From Bacteroidota bacterium (GTDB lineage Bacteria; Bacteroidota; Bacteroidia; UKL13-3), in contig JAUXUD010000053.1 in NCBI GenBank assembly GCA_030680835.1, forward strand, positions 62,001-126,000: a stretch of 64,000 bases of DNA, in the 5' to 3' direction. The position numbers were made by a program, and so were the translations under genes. The stretch's first letter is position 1. The number at the start of each line of letters is the position of its first letter. The notes under the pieces are model-generated. The model did not search any database. It saw nothing but the letters and a program-made list of their open reading frames with translations, and was not told where the DNA came from. Of the stretch, positions 24,696 to 34,700 are shown piece by piece.

Positions 24696-26036
24696 TCAAC
24701 TATCTTCCAGAGCGGCAAAATTTCGGGCGAAGTCAATTACGCGGTCATCAATAATCATGTCTTTATACTGAATCGGTTCACGCAATACCATACCTTCCAA
24801 ACTTCGGCAGCGGCTTAGGGCCACATAAAGCTGTCCATGGGCAAACGTACCGCCTCCCAGTTCCACAATCATTTTTTCAAACGTTAAACCCTGACTTTTA
24901 TGAATGGTTATGGCCCAGGCCAGTTTGATGGGATATTGTTTAAAAGTACCGATGGTTTCGCTTTTAATTCTGCGGTTATCGGCATCCCAACGGTATAATT
25001 TGTTTTCCCAGGTCTCCATTTTTACCTCTTCTACCGTTCCGTTTTCGAGCTGAACTTCAATTTTACCGGGTAATAGTTGTTTTATTTTTGCAATGGTTCC
25101 ATTCACCCATTTCCCTTCCTGGTTGTTTTTGATAAATATAATCTGGGCACCCTCCTTTAAAACCAAAATCTGTTCGGTTGGCAATTGTTTCAAACTAAAT
25201 TCATCTTCTACAATGCCTTTATAAATATATTCTGCAGCACCCAGTTTGCGCAATTCATATTCGTTGATTCCCGCTGCCGTATTGTTGCGTGTACACAGGT
25301 TCACATACAATTCATCTTCGCTGGGTTCAAAGTTTTTTTGAACCCGCAAATTGAGCTGGCGCAGGTCATACTCATCTGCATTTTTGAGCCGGATGCTATC
25401 CAGCAATTTTATAAAATCAGGATCCGTCTGACGGTAAACTTTCCTTAATTCAATACAATGCAAATGGACCTGAGAAAATACTTTGGCATCAAAAAAATAA
25501 TGACTGCGGTAATATTCGGTAAATAAATAACGCTCTACTTCATTATTTTGTACTACCGGTTCAAGCTGAAATAAATCGCCAAAAAATACAACCTGCTTGC
25601 CCCCAAATGGCAGGTTGATATTACCTCCGTTGATACGCAGCGAATAATCAATGGCATCAATCAAATCGGCCCGTAACATCGATACTTCATCAATAATTAG
25701 GGTTTCGAGTTTATGAATGATTTTGAACTTACTGCTGGATTTGGCGAATTTGGTTATTTCTTCATCCTTATCCACCAAAGGGCGAAAAGGAAAGCGAAAG
25801 AATGAGTGTACTGTTGCTCCACCCACATTTATAGCTGCAATTCCGGTTGGAGCCAAAACCACGCATTGTTTTTTGGTGTTTTTTGCAAAATGTCTCAACA
25901 AAGTTGATTTCCCGGTTCCTGCCTTACCGGTAATAAACAAACACTCATTGGTATATTCGATGGCCTCAAAAGCCCGCTTAAAATTATTGTTAAAATCGTC
26001 AATAGATTCTGTTGTATTCGGTTTGAATTCTTCCAC
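24696..26036 (-). CDS. Pif1-like DNA helicase (ATP-dependent, superfamily 1B)
   Basis: A GTG at 26036 is the likely start (VEEFKPNTTESIDDFN), giving 446 residues. Starts further upstream would translate the heptamer array into an artificial MYIVHRTLYIV-type leader. Walker A is GKAGTGKST (residues 37-45), the DEVSML box is at 116-121, and the C-terminal helicase motifs AITIHKSQGLTFEK and YVALSRCRSLEG follow. This fits 5'-3' helicases of the Pif1 family, which unwind G-quadruplexes and replication obstacles. Heptamer arrays lie at both ends of the gene. Confidence 0.85.
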   Translation of the reverse strand: MEEFKPNTTESIDDFNNNFKRAFEAIEYTNECLFITGKAGTGKSTLLRHFAKNTKKQCVVLAPTGIAAINVGGATVHSFFRFPFRPLVDKDEEITKFAKSSSKFKIIHKLETLIIDEVSMLRADLIDAIDYSLRINGGNINLPFGGKQVVFFGDLFQLEPVVQNNEVERYLFTEYYRSHYFFDAKVFSQVHLHCIELRKVYRQTDPDFIKLLDSIRLKNADEYDLRQLNLRVQKNFEPSEDELYVNLCTRNNTAAGINEYELRKLGAAEYIYKGIVEDEFSLKQLPTEQILVLKEGAQIIFIKNNQEGKWVNGTIAKIKQLLPGKIEVQLENGTVEEVKMETWENKLYRWDADNRRIKSETIGTFKQYPIKLAWAITIHKSQGLTFEKMIVELGGGTFAHGQLYVALSRCRSLEGMVLREPIQYKDMIIDDRVIDFARNFAALEDS

Positions 26037-26061
26037 AAGTGCAAGATAAAGAAAATAATGA

Positions 26062-26155
26062 ATGTACGATGTTCGATGTACAATGTACGATGTATAATGT
26101 ACGATGTATAATGTACGATGTACGATGTACAATGTACGATGTACAATGTAAGATG
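26062..26155 (+). repeat. Tandem GTACGAT/GTACAAT heptamer array, copy 3
   Basis: About 13 units between the divergently transcribed Pif1-like gene and the cyclophilin gene, with variants (GTTCGAT, GTATAAT). It lies in the 5' region of both genes, unlike copies 1, 2 and 4, so it may touch their promoters. Confidence 0.93.
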
Positions 26156-26218
26156 AGTCTTTATTGCATTGATTTTTTTATATTCGCAGCCATAAGTTTA
26201 AAATAACAAATAGAATAT

Positions 26219-26656
26219 ATGACAAAAGCAGAGATACACACCGCCAAAGGCGTTATGAAGGTTGAATTTTTTGAAAAAGATGCGCCCAATACGGTTGCCA
26301 ATTTCGTGAAATTAGCCAAATCAGGTTTTTATGATGGAGTTACCTTTCACAGGGTGCTCGATAATTTTGTAATCCAGGGTGGCGATCCTACAGGTACAGG
26401 AGCCGGTGGACCTGGCTACAAAATAAAATGCGAATTAACCGGCGAAAACCAATATCACGACCGGGGCGTATTGTCTATGGCACATGCAGGTAGAGATACC
26501 GGTGGTTCCCAGTTTTTTATATGCCACAGCAGAGACAACACCGCCCATTTAGACCGTAACCATACAGTATTCGGAAAAGTGGTAGAGGGATTAGAAGTTA
26601 TTGACGCCATCCGCCAGGGCGATGCCATGGAAAAGGTAATTATTGTGGAACAATAA
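26219..26656 (+). CDS. Peptidyl-prolyl cis-trans isomerase, cyclophilin type
   Basis: This 145-residue single-domain cyclophilin has the active-site blocks [36 protein letters not shown] and [10 protein letters not shown]. It accelerates proline isomerisation during folding. There is no signal peptide, so it acts in the cytoplasm. It lies between a heptamer array and serS. Confidence 0.92.
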   Translation: MTKAEIHTAKGVMKVEFFEKDAPNTVANFVKLAKSGFYDGVTFHRVLDNFVIQGGDPTGTGAGGPGYKIKCELTGENQYHDRGVLSMAHAGRDTGGSQFFICHSRDNTAHLDRNHTVFGKVVEGLEVIDAIRQGDAMEKVIIVEQ

Positions 26657-26663
26657 TCCGTAG

Positions 26664-26684
26664 GGGCAGGCCTTGCGCCTGCCC
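26664..26684 (+). terminator. GC-rich hairpin after the cyclophilin gene
   Basis: GGGCAGGC (26664-26671) pairs perfectly with GCCTGCCC (26677-26684) around a CTTGC loop. It starts 7 bases after the stop. The surrounding GTAGGGGCAGGCC sequence resembles a dispersed intergenic palindrome, and a related GTAGGGG palindrome occurs at 45348-45387. There is no U-tract, but it probably ends or stabilises the cyclophilin transcript. Confidence 0.55.
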
Positions 26685-26735
26685 ATCCTGCCCATCCCAA
26701 CATGAAAGCAAATCATACCCAATAAATCAAACAAC

Positions 26736-28007
26736 ATGTTAACATTACAATACCTGCGCGATAATACTGAAGAAGCCAAAACCCGGATAAGCAAAAGAAA
26801 TCCAAAATATGCTGAGGCCATCGATGAAGTTTTGCTTTTGGATGAAGCAGGCCGGAAAGCCAAGGCCGAAATGGAGCGCAATCAGGCAGAGGCAAATGCA
26901 TTGGCCAAAGAGGTAGGAGCGTTGATGAAAGCAGGTGATCACTCAGGTGCTGAAACGGTTAAGGCAAACACGGCCCTTTTAAAGGAAAATGTAAAAAGAC
27001 TTGAGGAAGAGCACAAATTGCTGGAGCAAAAACTTTATGATGTGCTGGTTACCATTCCAAACACACCGCATGTTTCGGTACCCAACGGACAAACCCCGGA
27101 AGAAAATATTACTGTGCATCAATGGGGAGCGATTCCGGTTTTGCCTGAGGGTTCGGTACCCCACTGGGATTTGGTAAAAAAGTATGACTTAATAGATTTT
27201 GAACTGGGTTCAAAAATTACCGGTGCTGGTTTTCCGGTGTACAAAGGCAAGGGCGCAAGGATTCAGCGCGCAATGATTAACTTCTTCCTGGATCAGGCCA
27301 TTAAAGCAGGATACAGAGAAGTGATGATGCCTTTGCTGGTGAACGCCGACAGTGGTTTCGGGACGGGTCAATTGCCCGATAAAGAAGGGCAAATGTATCA
27401 TGCAACGGTTGATGATTTGTATTTGATTCCCACTGCTGAGGTTCCCATAACCAATATGTACCGCGATGTAATTTTAAAAGAAGAAGATTTGCCCCTGAAA
27501 AATGTAGGATATACACCCTGCTTCAGACGAGAGGCCGGTGCCTGGGGAGCGCATGTGCGTGGTTTGAACCGATTGCATCAGTTTGATAAGGTAGAAATTG
27601 TTCAGATCGCACATCCCGATAAGTCCTATGAGATTTTGGAGGAAATGGTAAAACATGTGCAGGGACTTTTGGAACAGTTGGAATTGCCTTATCGCATACT
27701 TCGCTTATGCGGAGGCGATATGGGATTTACATCGGCCTTAACTTACGATTTTGAAACCTACAGCACGGCACAGGGGCGCTGGCTGGAAGTTAGCTCTACC
27801 TCCAACTTCGAAACCTATCAGGCCAACCGCTTAAAATGCCGCTTTAAAAACAAGGATGGTAAAAACCAATTGGTTCACACACTAAATGGAAGCGCATTGG
27901 CATTGCCACGAATATTAGCTACTTTAATAGAAAACAACCAAACACCCGAAGGAATAAAGATTCCAAAAGTATTGGTGCCTTATTGCGGGTTTGAGTTGAT
28001 TAACTGA
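26736..28007 (+). CDS. serS: Seryl-tRNA synthetase
   Basis: This 423-residue class II synthetase attaches serine to tRNA-Ser. The N-terminal coiled-coil arm (residues 28-100) clamps the long variable arm of the tRNA. Class II motifs follow: motif 2 in TPCFRREAGAWG and motif 3 in LNGSALALPRILATLIENNQ. The length and start are normal. It follows the cyclophilin gene by 79 bases. Confidence 0.96.
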   Translation: MLTLQYLRDNTEEAKTRISKRNPKYAEAIDEVLLLDEAGRKAKAEMERNQAEANALAKEVGALMKAGDHSGAETVKANTALLKENVKRLEEEHKLLEQKLYDVLVTIPNTPHVSVPNGQTPEENITVHQWGAIPVLPEGSVPHWDLVKKYDLIDFELGSKITGAGFPVYKGKGARIQRAMINFFLDQAIKAGYREVMMPLLVNADSGFGTGQLPDKEGQMYHATVDDLYLIPTAEVPITNMYRDVILKEEDLPLKNVGYTPCFRREAGAWGAHVRGLNRLHQFDKVEIVQIAHPDKSYEILEEMVKHVQGLLEQLELPYRILRLCGGDMGFTSALTYDFETYSTAQGRWLEVSSTSNFETYQANRLKCRFKNKDGKNQLVHTLNGSALALPRILATLIENNQTPEGIKIPKVLVPYCGFELIN

Positions 28008-28101
28008 GGTTTATTCAGTTGAAATTTTAAGAGGATAAAACACATAGGCAGATAGGGGAACATAGGCACATAGCGATAGATTGAAAAATAATGGAATAAA
28101 T

Positions 28102-28962
28102 TTAGAACGCTATTTGTATTCCCACATTAATTCCCAGGCTGCTAAAGGGTAATGAAAAAGCCAGTCCTTTTTTTGGCGAACCTTTATCAACAGTAGCATT
28201 GCTGTCGAAAGTCACTTCTTTTGAATAAATAGTTTCTTTTTGGTTGGTGGTCATGGAAGCCAGATTGTCTTTTCCATTTGTTTCATCTTTGGTAATAACA
28301 CTTTTTGCAAGTGTAAAAGACTGAGCAAGCAAATTACATTCGGCAAATAACATTATTTTAGAATTCAATTTATAATTTACACCGGCACATCCTAAAATCC
28401 CAAATGATGTAGTGCCCGTATATTTTACTTCCCTGACTGATCTGTTAATTGTGCTTCCCGATGTTGTTTCGGAATTGTTATATTCCATCGCACTATTCAT
28501 CATGCCCATAATCAATCCAAATTTCAAATAGGGATTTATTTTATCTGATCCACCACAAACTTTAAATGCCGGAATAATTCTTAAAGAACGGCATTGCCAT
28601 TCTGTAGTACTTTTATCTATTGAACCGGAAGAAGAAACATCGGTAGAAGCATCTACCATTATTCTGCTACCCAATAAGTATCCAACCCCCAATTCAATTC
28701 CAACATTTTTATTAAACATATAACCAAGGCATCCACCCATATTAATTCCTTTTCCTAAACCTACATTGAGTACGGTTTGTGTACTTGTAAAACCACCCGA
28801 GTTTGAATTGGTAGTACTTTCGGTGCCCAGTAGAAAATTATTAGCTCCAAAGGCATATCCGGCACCTAATGTCAGGTATGGGCCTTGTGCTTTTGCAAAG
28901 GGCATCATGCCAATGATAAAACCAAATGCAATAATTGCGGTTAAACTTTTTGTTGATTTCAT
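28102..28962 (-). CDS. Outer-membrane beta-barrel protein
   Basis: This 286-residue protein has a signal peptide ending near FIIGMMPFAKAQ and then alternating amphipathic strands rich in Gly, Ser and aromatic residues. The C-terminal strand is hydrophobic and aromatic (LGINVGIQIAF), a typical outer-membrane insertion signal. Its exact role is unknown. It converges on serS across a short spacer that holds the imperfect direct repeat CATAGGCA. Confidence 0.75.
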   Translation of the reverse strand: MKSTKSLTAIIAFGFIIGMMPFAKAQGPYLTLGAGYAFGANNFLLGTESTTNSNSGGFTSTQTVLNVGLGKGINMGGCLGYMFNKNVGIELGVGYLLGSRIMVDASTDVSSSGSIDKSTTEWQCRSLRIIPAFKVCGGSDKINPYLKFGLIMGMMNSAMEYNNSETTSGSTINRSVREVKYTGTTSFGILGCAGVNYKLNSKIMLFAECNLLAQSFTLAKSVITKDETNGKDNLASMTTNQKETIYSKEVTFDSNATVDKGSPKKGLAFSLPFSSLGINVGIQIAF

Positions 28963-29105
28963 AGTGCTTTTTTTAAGTGATGAATAAAATGCAATTCAAT
29001 AGGCTTGGCGTTAAAATAATTTTAACTGGGGTATTGAATTATTTAATTATTCAATATTACAAATTTATTTATAAATAATTGGTTAAAACAAAACAGTGTT
29101 TCGTT

Positions 29106-29582
29106 TTAACTTCTTCTTCGCTTGTGTTTAAGCAGTATTTGCCCATGTTCAGCAACTAACAAATTAATTTGCTCCAACATTTCTTCATCAATCAATGAAA
29201 CATTATCAATAATAGTTTGATACGTAAATACATGCGTATCTACTTCGAAATTTGTTGTGTAAACACCTAAAACCTGGCGTGTTAAACTATCGTAATTTGC
29301 TATGTATTCAAGCCGGTCCCAATTGGTGCTCAATGCGTGCCGAATAGATGCCAATACCAATATATGCCAAAGGTCCATTCCTCTCCGGCCCGTCTTTTTT
29401 TTGCCTTTGCTGATTTTATTCTCGAGTAAATTGAATACTGCTTTATTCAACTCGGGAGTAATAAAAATAAATTGCAAAACTTTTAAAACTCGAGGTAATT
29501 CGTAACGGCTATGGGTTGGAAATTTGGCATCTTCAATGGGCACCACACCCAAAACCAATTGCTGATCAAATCTTTTCCGCAT
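29106..29582 (-). pseudogene. Truncated transposase, ISNCY-like N-terminal part
   Basis: This 158-codon frame (MRKRFDQQLVLGVVPIEDAKF...) looks like the N-terminal domain of ISNCY-family transposases of Bacteroidota, which are normally about 450 residues. It ends at KHKRRRS with a stop, and the catalytic DDE part is missing. No terminal inverted repeats were recognised nearby. The family assignment is from memory of typical sequences. Confidence 0.6.
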
Positions 29583-29654
29583 GGTAGTTTATTTAAACAC
29601 GAATCTAATTGATCTCACATATAACTTATTAAAATAACTGATTATTTTAAATAT

Positions 29655-29747
29655 TTCACTCCGTCTCCTATTTTCCTACCTTCCTACCCTCCTGCATTCC
29701 TACCCTCTTATTTTCCTACCCTCTTATTTTCCTACCCTCCTCTTCTA
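29655..29747 (-). repeat. Polypyrimidine tract of imperfect direct repeats
   Basis: The plus strand is almost pure pyrimidine here, with repeated units close to TTTTCCTACCCTCTTA. On the coding strand of lspA this is a purine-rich 3' flank. It starts only a few bases past the lspA stop. It may form triplex DNA or act in transcript ending. Confidence 0.7.
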
Positions 29748-30368
29748 ATCCCCACCTCCAATCTCATATCTTTCCTCAACGGGAGTCTTCACATCCAAGT
29801 CAACCTCTTCATGCTGGGCAGATTTCTGAAAAATCAATATCAAAACAAAACCCACGCTAATGGCGGCATCGGCAATATTAAAAACCGGACGGAAGAACTC
29901 AAAATCTTCTCCAGCCCAAAAGGGAAAGGTTTCCGGGATGGTGGTGCGGATGAGCGGGAAATACAGCATATCTACCACGCGGCCATGAAACCAGGTATCA
30001 TAACCAAAGTGTACTCCGTAATAAACACTGTCGATGATATTGCCCATTGCCCCGGCAACGATTAATACCCACGAAATAACATAAATAGTTTTTGTGTTTT
30101 TATCAATCAATGTTTTAATGTAATAAGCAATGGCTATTACAAAAATAATCCGGAACACGGTAAGAAAAATTTTGCCGGTTTTTCCTCCAAATTCAAGTCC
30201 GAATGCCATGCCGTAATTTTCTGTAAAATGCAGCCTGAACCAATCTCCGATGACAGAAATTTCTTCTCCGATAAAAAAATGGGTTTTGATATACAACTTA
30301 AAGAACTGGTCTAAAAATAAAATAACCAGAAGAATCGCAACAGGAAGAAAATAGTTTTTTGCTTTCAT
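29745..30368 (-). CDS. lspA: Lipoprotein signal peptidase (signal peptidase II)
   Basis: This 207-residue inner-membrane aspartic protease cleaves lipoprotein signal peptides before the lipidated Cys. Four transmembrane helices are visible. The catalytic Asp pair lies in GAMGNIIDSVYYG and VFNIADAAISVG. A C-terminal extension of about 40 charged residues is longer than in E. coli but common in Bacteroidota. It is the third gene of the ileS-dksA-lspA cluster and is transcribed leftward. Confidence 0.95.
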   Translation of the reverse strand: MKAKNYFLPVAILLVILFLDQFFKLYIKTHFFIGEEISVIGDWFRLHFTENYGMAFGLEFGGKTGKIFLTVFRIIFVIAIAYYIKTLIDKNTKTIYVISWVLIVAGAMGNIIDSVYYGVHFGYDTWFHGRVVDMLYFPLIRTTIPETFPFWAGEDFEFFRPVFNIADAAISVGFVLILIFQKSAQHEEVDLDVKTPVEERYEIGGGD

Positions 30369-30461
30369 TTAAAATTATTGAGAGAAGGAAAAGGCACAGC
30401 GCAGTGGGCAGCGGGCATGGGGCATTTTTTTACTCCATGTTCCATACCCTTTGCTCCAAGC

Positions 30462-31757
30462 TTACTTGTATTGTTGCAGTTTAGCTTCCATGCTCAGTGT
30501 GGTGTGAGGCACAGCGCGTAAGCGTTCTTTTGAAATTAATTTGCCGGTAACTTTACAGATTCCGTATGTTTTGTTTTCAACCCGGATCAGGGCATTTTCA
30601 AGGTTTTCGATAAATTTCCGCTGGCGGGCAGCCAACTGGCTTAAATATTCTTTTTCGGAAGTGGATGCGCCATCATCTAATTTATTGTATAAATTATCAG
30701 TATCAGCTCCTCCATTAATTCCCGGATTTTGCATTTGGTTCAGCAAATTGTTTAACTCTTCTTTTGCCAATACCAGCTTTTTGTTGATGATGTCTTTAAA
30801 CTCTGCTAAATCTGCTTCGCTGTATCTTTTCGAATCGGCATATTCATGGTTGTTATCTTCCTTTTTATCTTCAAATACCGGTTGTTTGCTAACAACAGGG
30901 GTTAAAGGTTTAGGAGGAGCAACTTCTTTTTTGGGTGCAACAATTACTTTAGATTTCGGTTTGGTTACAGCAACCTGAGGAGTATTTTGAGCTACTGGTT
31001 TTTTCGTTGCTTTTGAAGGGGTTTTTGCTACCGATTTCGGAACTACAGCTTTAGCAAGCGGTTTGGCAACGGATTTTTTAACAAGTGGTTTGGCAACGGG
31101 CTTTTTGGCAACCGGTTTGGTAATTGTTTTTTTAGCAAGCGGTTTGGCAACGGGTTTTAAAACGGCTTTCTTAGTTTTCTTAATGGGTTTTTTAGCAACC
31201 GGTTTCGCAATTACCTTTTTGTTAAAGGGTTTCACTAGCTTTTTAACCACTTTTATTGCTTTTTTTATAAGCTTTTTGGGCACAATTTTTTTAACTACTT
31301 TTTTGGGAGTAATTTTCTTTATTGCTTTTTTAGGGGATACTTTCAATACTTTTTTAGGAGTTACTTTCACAGCTTTTTTAGGAGTTACTTTTTTCTGCAC
31401 TTTTTTAGGAATTACTTTTACTACTTTCTTTGGAATCACTTTCACCGCCTTTTTAGAGATTACTTTTACTACTTTTTTAGGAGTAACTTTCACCGCTTTT
31501 TTAGGAGTAACTTTTTTTGCTGCCTTCTTGGCTGTTGCTTTAACAACTTTTTTAGGCCCCGATAGCAATCGGGATGGCTTTTTTGCAACCTTTTTAGGGG
31601 CAACTTTGATTATTTTTTTAGGGGCAACTTTTTTTACTGCTTTTTTAGGGGCAGGTTTAGTTACTTTTTTGGGGCTTGATTTCTTAACAGCCACTTTTTT
31701 TGCAGAAGCCTTTTTCACGACTTTTTTTGCAACACTTTTTAAATTTTTCTTCGCCAT
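30462..31757 (-). CDS. TraR/DksA-family protein with long histone-H1-like lysine-rich N-terminus
   Basis: This 431-residue protein has two parts. Residues 1 to about 300 are low-complexity Lys/Ala/Pro/Val repeats (PKKAVKVTPKKVV-type units), like bacterial H1-like nucleoid proteins. Residues about 315-431 are a DksA/TraR domain with a coiled coil and the end YGICKVTGKLISKERL. The zinc site is reduced to a single Cys, as in most Bacteroidota DksA homologues. DksA proteins bind the RNA polymerase secondary channel; the basic tail probably adds DNA binding. It starts 9 bases after the ileS stop and lies upstream of lspA. Confidence 0.85.
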   Translation of the reverse strand: MAKKNLKSVAKKVVKKASAKKVAVKKSSPKKVTKPAPKKAVKKVAPKKIIKVAPKKVAKKPSRLLSGPKKVVKATAKKAAKKVTPKKAVKVTPKKVVKVISKKAVKVIPKKVVKVIPKKVQKKVTPKKAVKVTPKKVLKVSPKKAIKKITPKKVVKKIVPKKLIKKAIKVVKKLVKPFNKKVIAKPVAKKPIKKTKKAVLKPVAKPLAKKTITKPVAKKPVAKPLVKKSVAKPLAKAVVPKSVAKTPSKATKKPVAQNTPQVAVTKPKSKVIVAPKKEVAPPKPLTPVVSKQPVFEDKKEDNNHEYADSKRYSEADLAEFKDIINKKLVLAKEELNNLLNQMQNPGINGGADTDNLYNKLDDGASTSEKEYLSQLAARQRKFIENLENALIRVENKTYGICKVTGKLISKERLRAVPHTTLSMEAKLQQYK

Positions 31758-31766
31758 GGTGATAGT

Positions 31767-34700
31767 TTAAGCTTTTAGTATTTCAACAGTTAACCTGACA
31801 TCGTCAATTACAATCTCTGTTCCCAATGGCATTTCTTTCTCTTCGGTAATTGACGCCGCCAAAATTTCGGTGCAAATATATGCTTTGTAGTGATTTATAG
31901 AATTTTTTATGTAGTTGTTTGTACTAATTTTCACTTTTATTTTATCTGTAACTTCAAAATTTAACTCTTTTCTCAGGTTTTGAAGCTTGCTGATCAGTTC
32001 CCGTGCAATACCTTCTTCCCTTAGAGAGTCGCTGAGATTGATGTCAAGGGCAACTGTAATTTTGCCCTCATTGGCAACTTTATAACCTGCAATTTCGGAT
32101 GATAAAATTTCCACATCTGTGCGTAAAATTTCCAGCTTTTCTCCTTCAATTTCCATCTCAATCAGTCCGTTTTGTTCAATTTGGTCAATTTCAGCCGGGG
32201 TAAAAAGCAAAATTTGGGCTGCAACCTGCTTCATTTTTGAACCTACTTTCTTCCCCAAAGTCTTAAAATTGGGCTTTATTGTTTTACCAATGGCATCAAT
32301 AAATTCCAGCTCCTTAACATTTACCTCGGCCAGAATCAGGTCTTTTACATGTATAATTTCATCTTTAATTCGTTGGTCAATAACCGGAATTAAAACCTTT
32401 TGCAAAGGCTGGCGTACTTTAATATTCTCCTTTTTACGGATAGATAAAACCAAAGAGGAAATTCTTTGTGCATATTCCATCTGCTCTTCCAGTTCGGGAT
32501 TGATCCACAGTTGGTTTACCGCAGGAAAAGTGGTTAAATGAACCGATTCAGCTTGTTCCTTTCCTGTTGCACTATTTAAATCACGAAACAATTTATCGGA
32601 ATAAAAAGGGGCAACCGGACTCATTAATTTAGAAATTGTATTTAAACAGGTATATAAAGTCTGGAAAGCTGAAATTTTATCTGTTGTATATTCCCCTTTC
32701 CAAAAGCGGCGGCGGCACAAACGCACATACCAGTTGCTTAAATTTTCGCCAACAAAATCCTGTATTGCCCTACTGGCCGGCGTTGGATCATAGCCGGCCA
32801 TATGTATATCAACCTTAATAATAAGAGTATTTAACAGGGAAAGTATCCAACGGTCAATTTCAGGTCTTTGCTCTAATGGAATTTCTTCTTCCCGGTAGGT
32901 AAAGTTGTCGATATTGGCATACAGGGCAAAAAACGAATAGGTGTTGTATAAGGTGCCAAAAAACTTACGCTGACTTTCAGCCACGCCTTCCAGGTCAAAT
33001 TTCAGATTATCCCAGGGGTCGCTGTTGGTGAGCATATACCAGCGGGTTGCATCGGCTCCGTATTGTTCAATGGTTTTAAACGGGTCTGCTGCATTACCCA
33101 GTCTTTTACTCATTTTGTTACCGTTTTTATCGAGTACCAGTCCGTTTGCAATTACATTTTTGTAACTGATACTGTCAAACAACAATACCGAAATGGCGTG
33201 CAGGGTAAAAAACCAACCCCGGGTTTGATCTACTCCTTCGGCAATAAAATCGGCCGGAAAGTTTTTACGGAATATTTCTTCATTTTCAAAAGGCCAGTGC
33301 CATTGTGCATAAGGCATGGCACCGCTATCAAACCAAACATCTATCAGGTCGGCCTCGCGGTGCATTTTTTCACCACCCGAAGAAACCAAAACCACGTGGT
33401 CAACAAAGGGCTTGTGCAAGTCCTTAATTTCAAACCCCGATTCCATAAAACCGGCTTCAACCGATTTCTTAATTTCGGCATGAAGTTCTTCAATCGAACC
33501 AATGCATTTTTCTTCACTTCCGTCTTCGGTTCTCCATATTGGCAAAGGAGTTCCCCAATACCTTGAGCGCGATAGGTTCCAGTCAACCAGGTTTTCTAGC
33601 CAGTTTCCAAAACGGCCGCTTCCGGTATGTTCTGGTTTCCAGTTAATGGTTTTATTGAGTTCAACCAAACGTTCTTTAACGGCCGTGGTTTTTATGAACC
33701 AACTCTCAAGTGGGTAGTATAATATGGGTTTATCAGTACGCCAGCAATGCGGATACGTATGTTCGTATTTCTCAATTTTAAAAGCCTTGTTCTCAATTTT
33801 TAGCTTGAGTGCAATAATTTCATCAACGCTTAAATACTTATCCAGTTTGGGAATAATACCGCCCAAACGGTCTTGTTGTATGCTTAATTCAATTACTTTT
33901 TCTTCATCAGTGAGGTATGCTTCTTTCACAAATTTTCCACCCAACGGATAGATGGCGTCATTCACTTCTTCCAGAAACTTCCCGCGTTTATCAACCAAAG
34001 TTAATGAGCCTATCCCATTTTGCCGGGCCACCCTAAAGTCGTCGGCACCAAAACTCGGGGCAATATGCACAATACCGGTTCCATCCTCAGTGGTCACAAA
34101 ATCACCGGCAACCACCTTAAATGCATCCCCGTCAATAGGCTGAACATAAGGCAACAGTTGCTCATAGCGTATTCCAACCAAATCTTTCCCTTTAACTTCA
34201 CCCACTATCTGAAACGGAATTTTTTTATCGCCGGGTTTATACGCATCATATTCAAGGTCGCCCGATTCAGTAGGAAAATATTTTCCCAACAGGTCCTTGG
34301 CTAAAATAACTGTAACGGGAATATGCGTGTATTGATTATAGGTTTTAACAATTGCATAGGTAATTTTCTCTCCAACTGCTAAAGCGGTATTGGAGGGCAA
34401 AGTCCAGGGGGTTGTGGTCCATGCCAGAAAATAGATGTTTCCTAAATTTTCTCCGGTGAAATCAAATGTATTCCCGTCTCCTTCGGGAGAAGGGTTGGGG
34501 ATGAGGCGAAACTGAGCTACAACCGTGTGATCCTTAACATCTTTGTACGTACCCGGCTGATTCAGCTCATGGCTGCTCAATCCGGTTCCGGCCGCCGGTG
34601 AATAGGGTTGGATTGAATACCCCTTGTATAAATAACCTTTATCGTAAAGCTTTTTCAGCAGGCTCCACAAACTTTCAATATAGTTGTTTTCGTATGTGAT

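Noticed and set aside
26037-26132. N-terminal extension of the Pif1-like helicase (YIVHRT repeats)
   Set aside because: It is translated from the heptamer array. The GTG at 26036 is the better start because the conserved protein begins right after it.
31063-31770. 235-codon open frame on the plus strand, rich in Phe and Leu
   Set aside because: It is the antisense of the lysine-rich DksA-family repeat region. Low-complexity AAR codons read backwards give long frames without stops.
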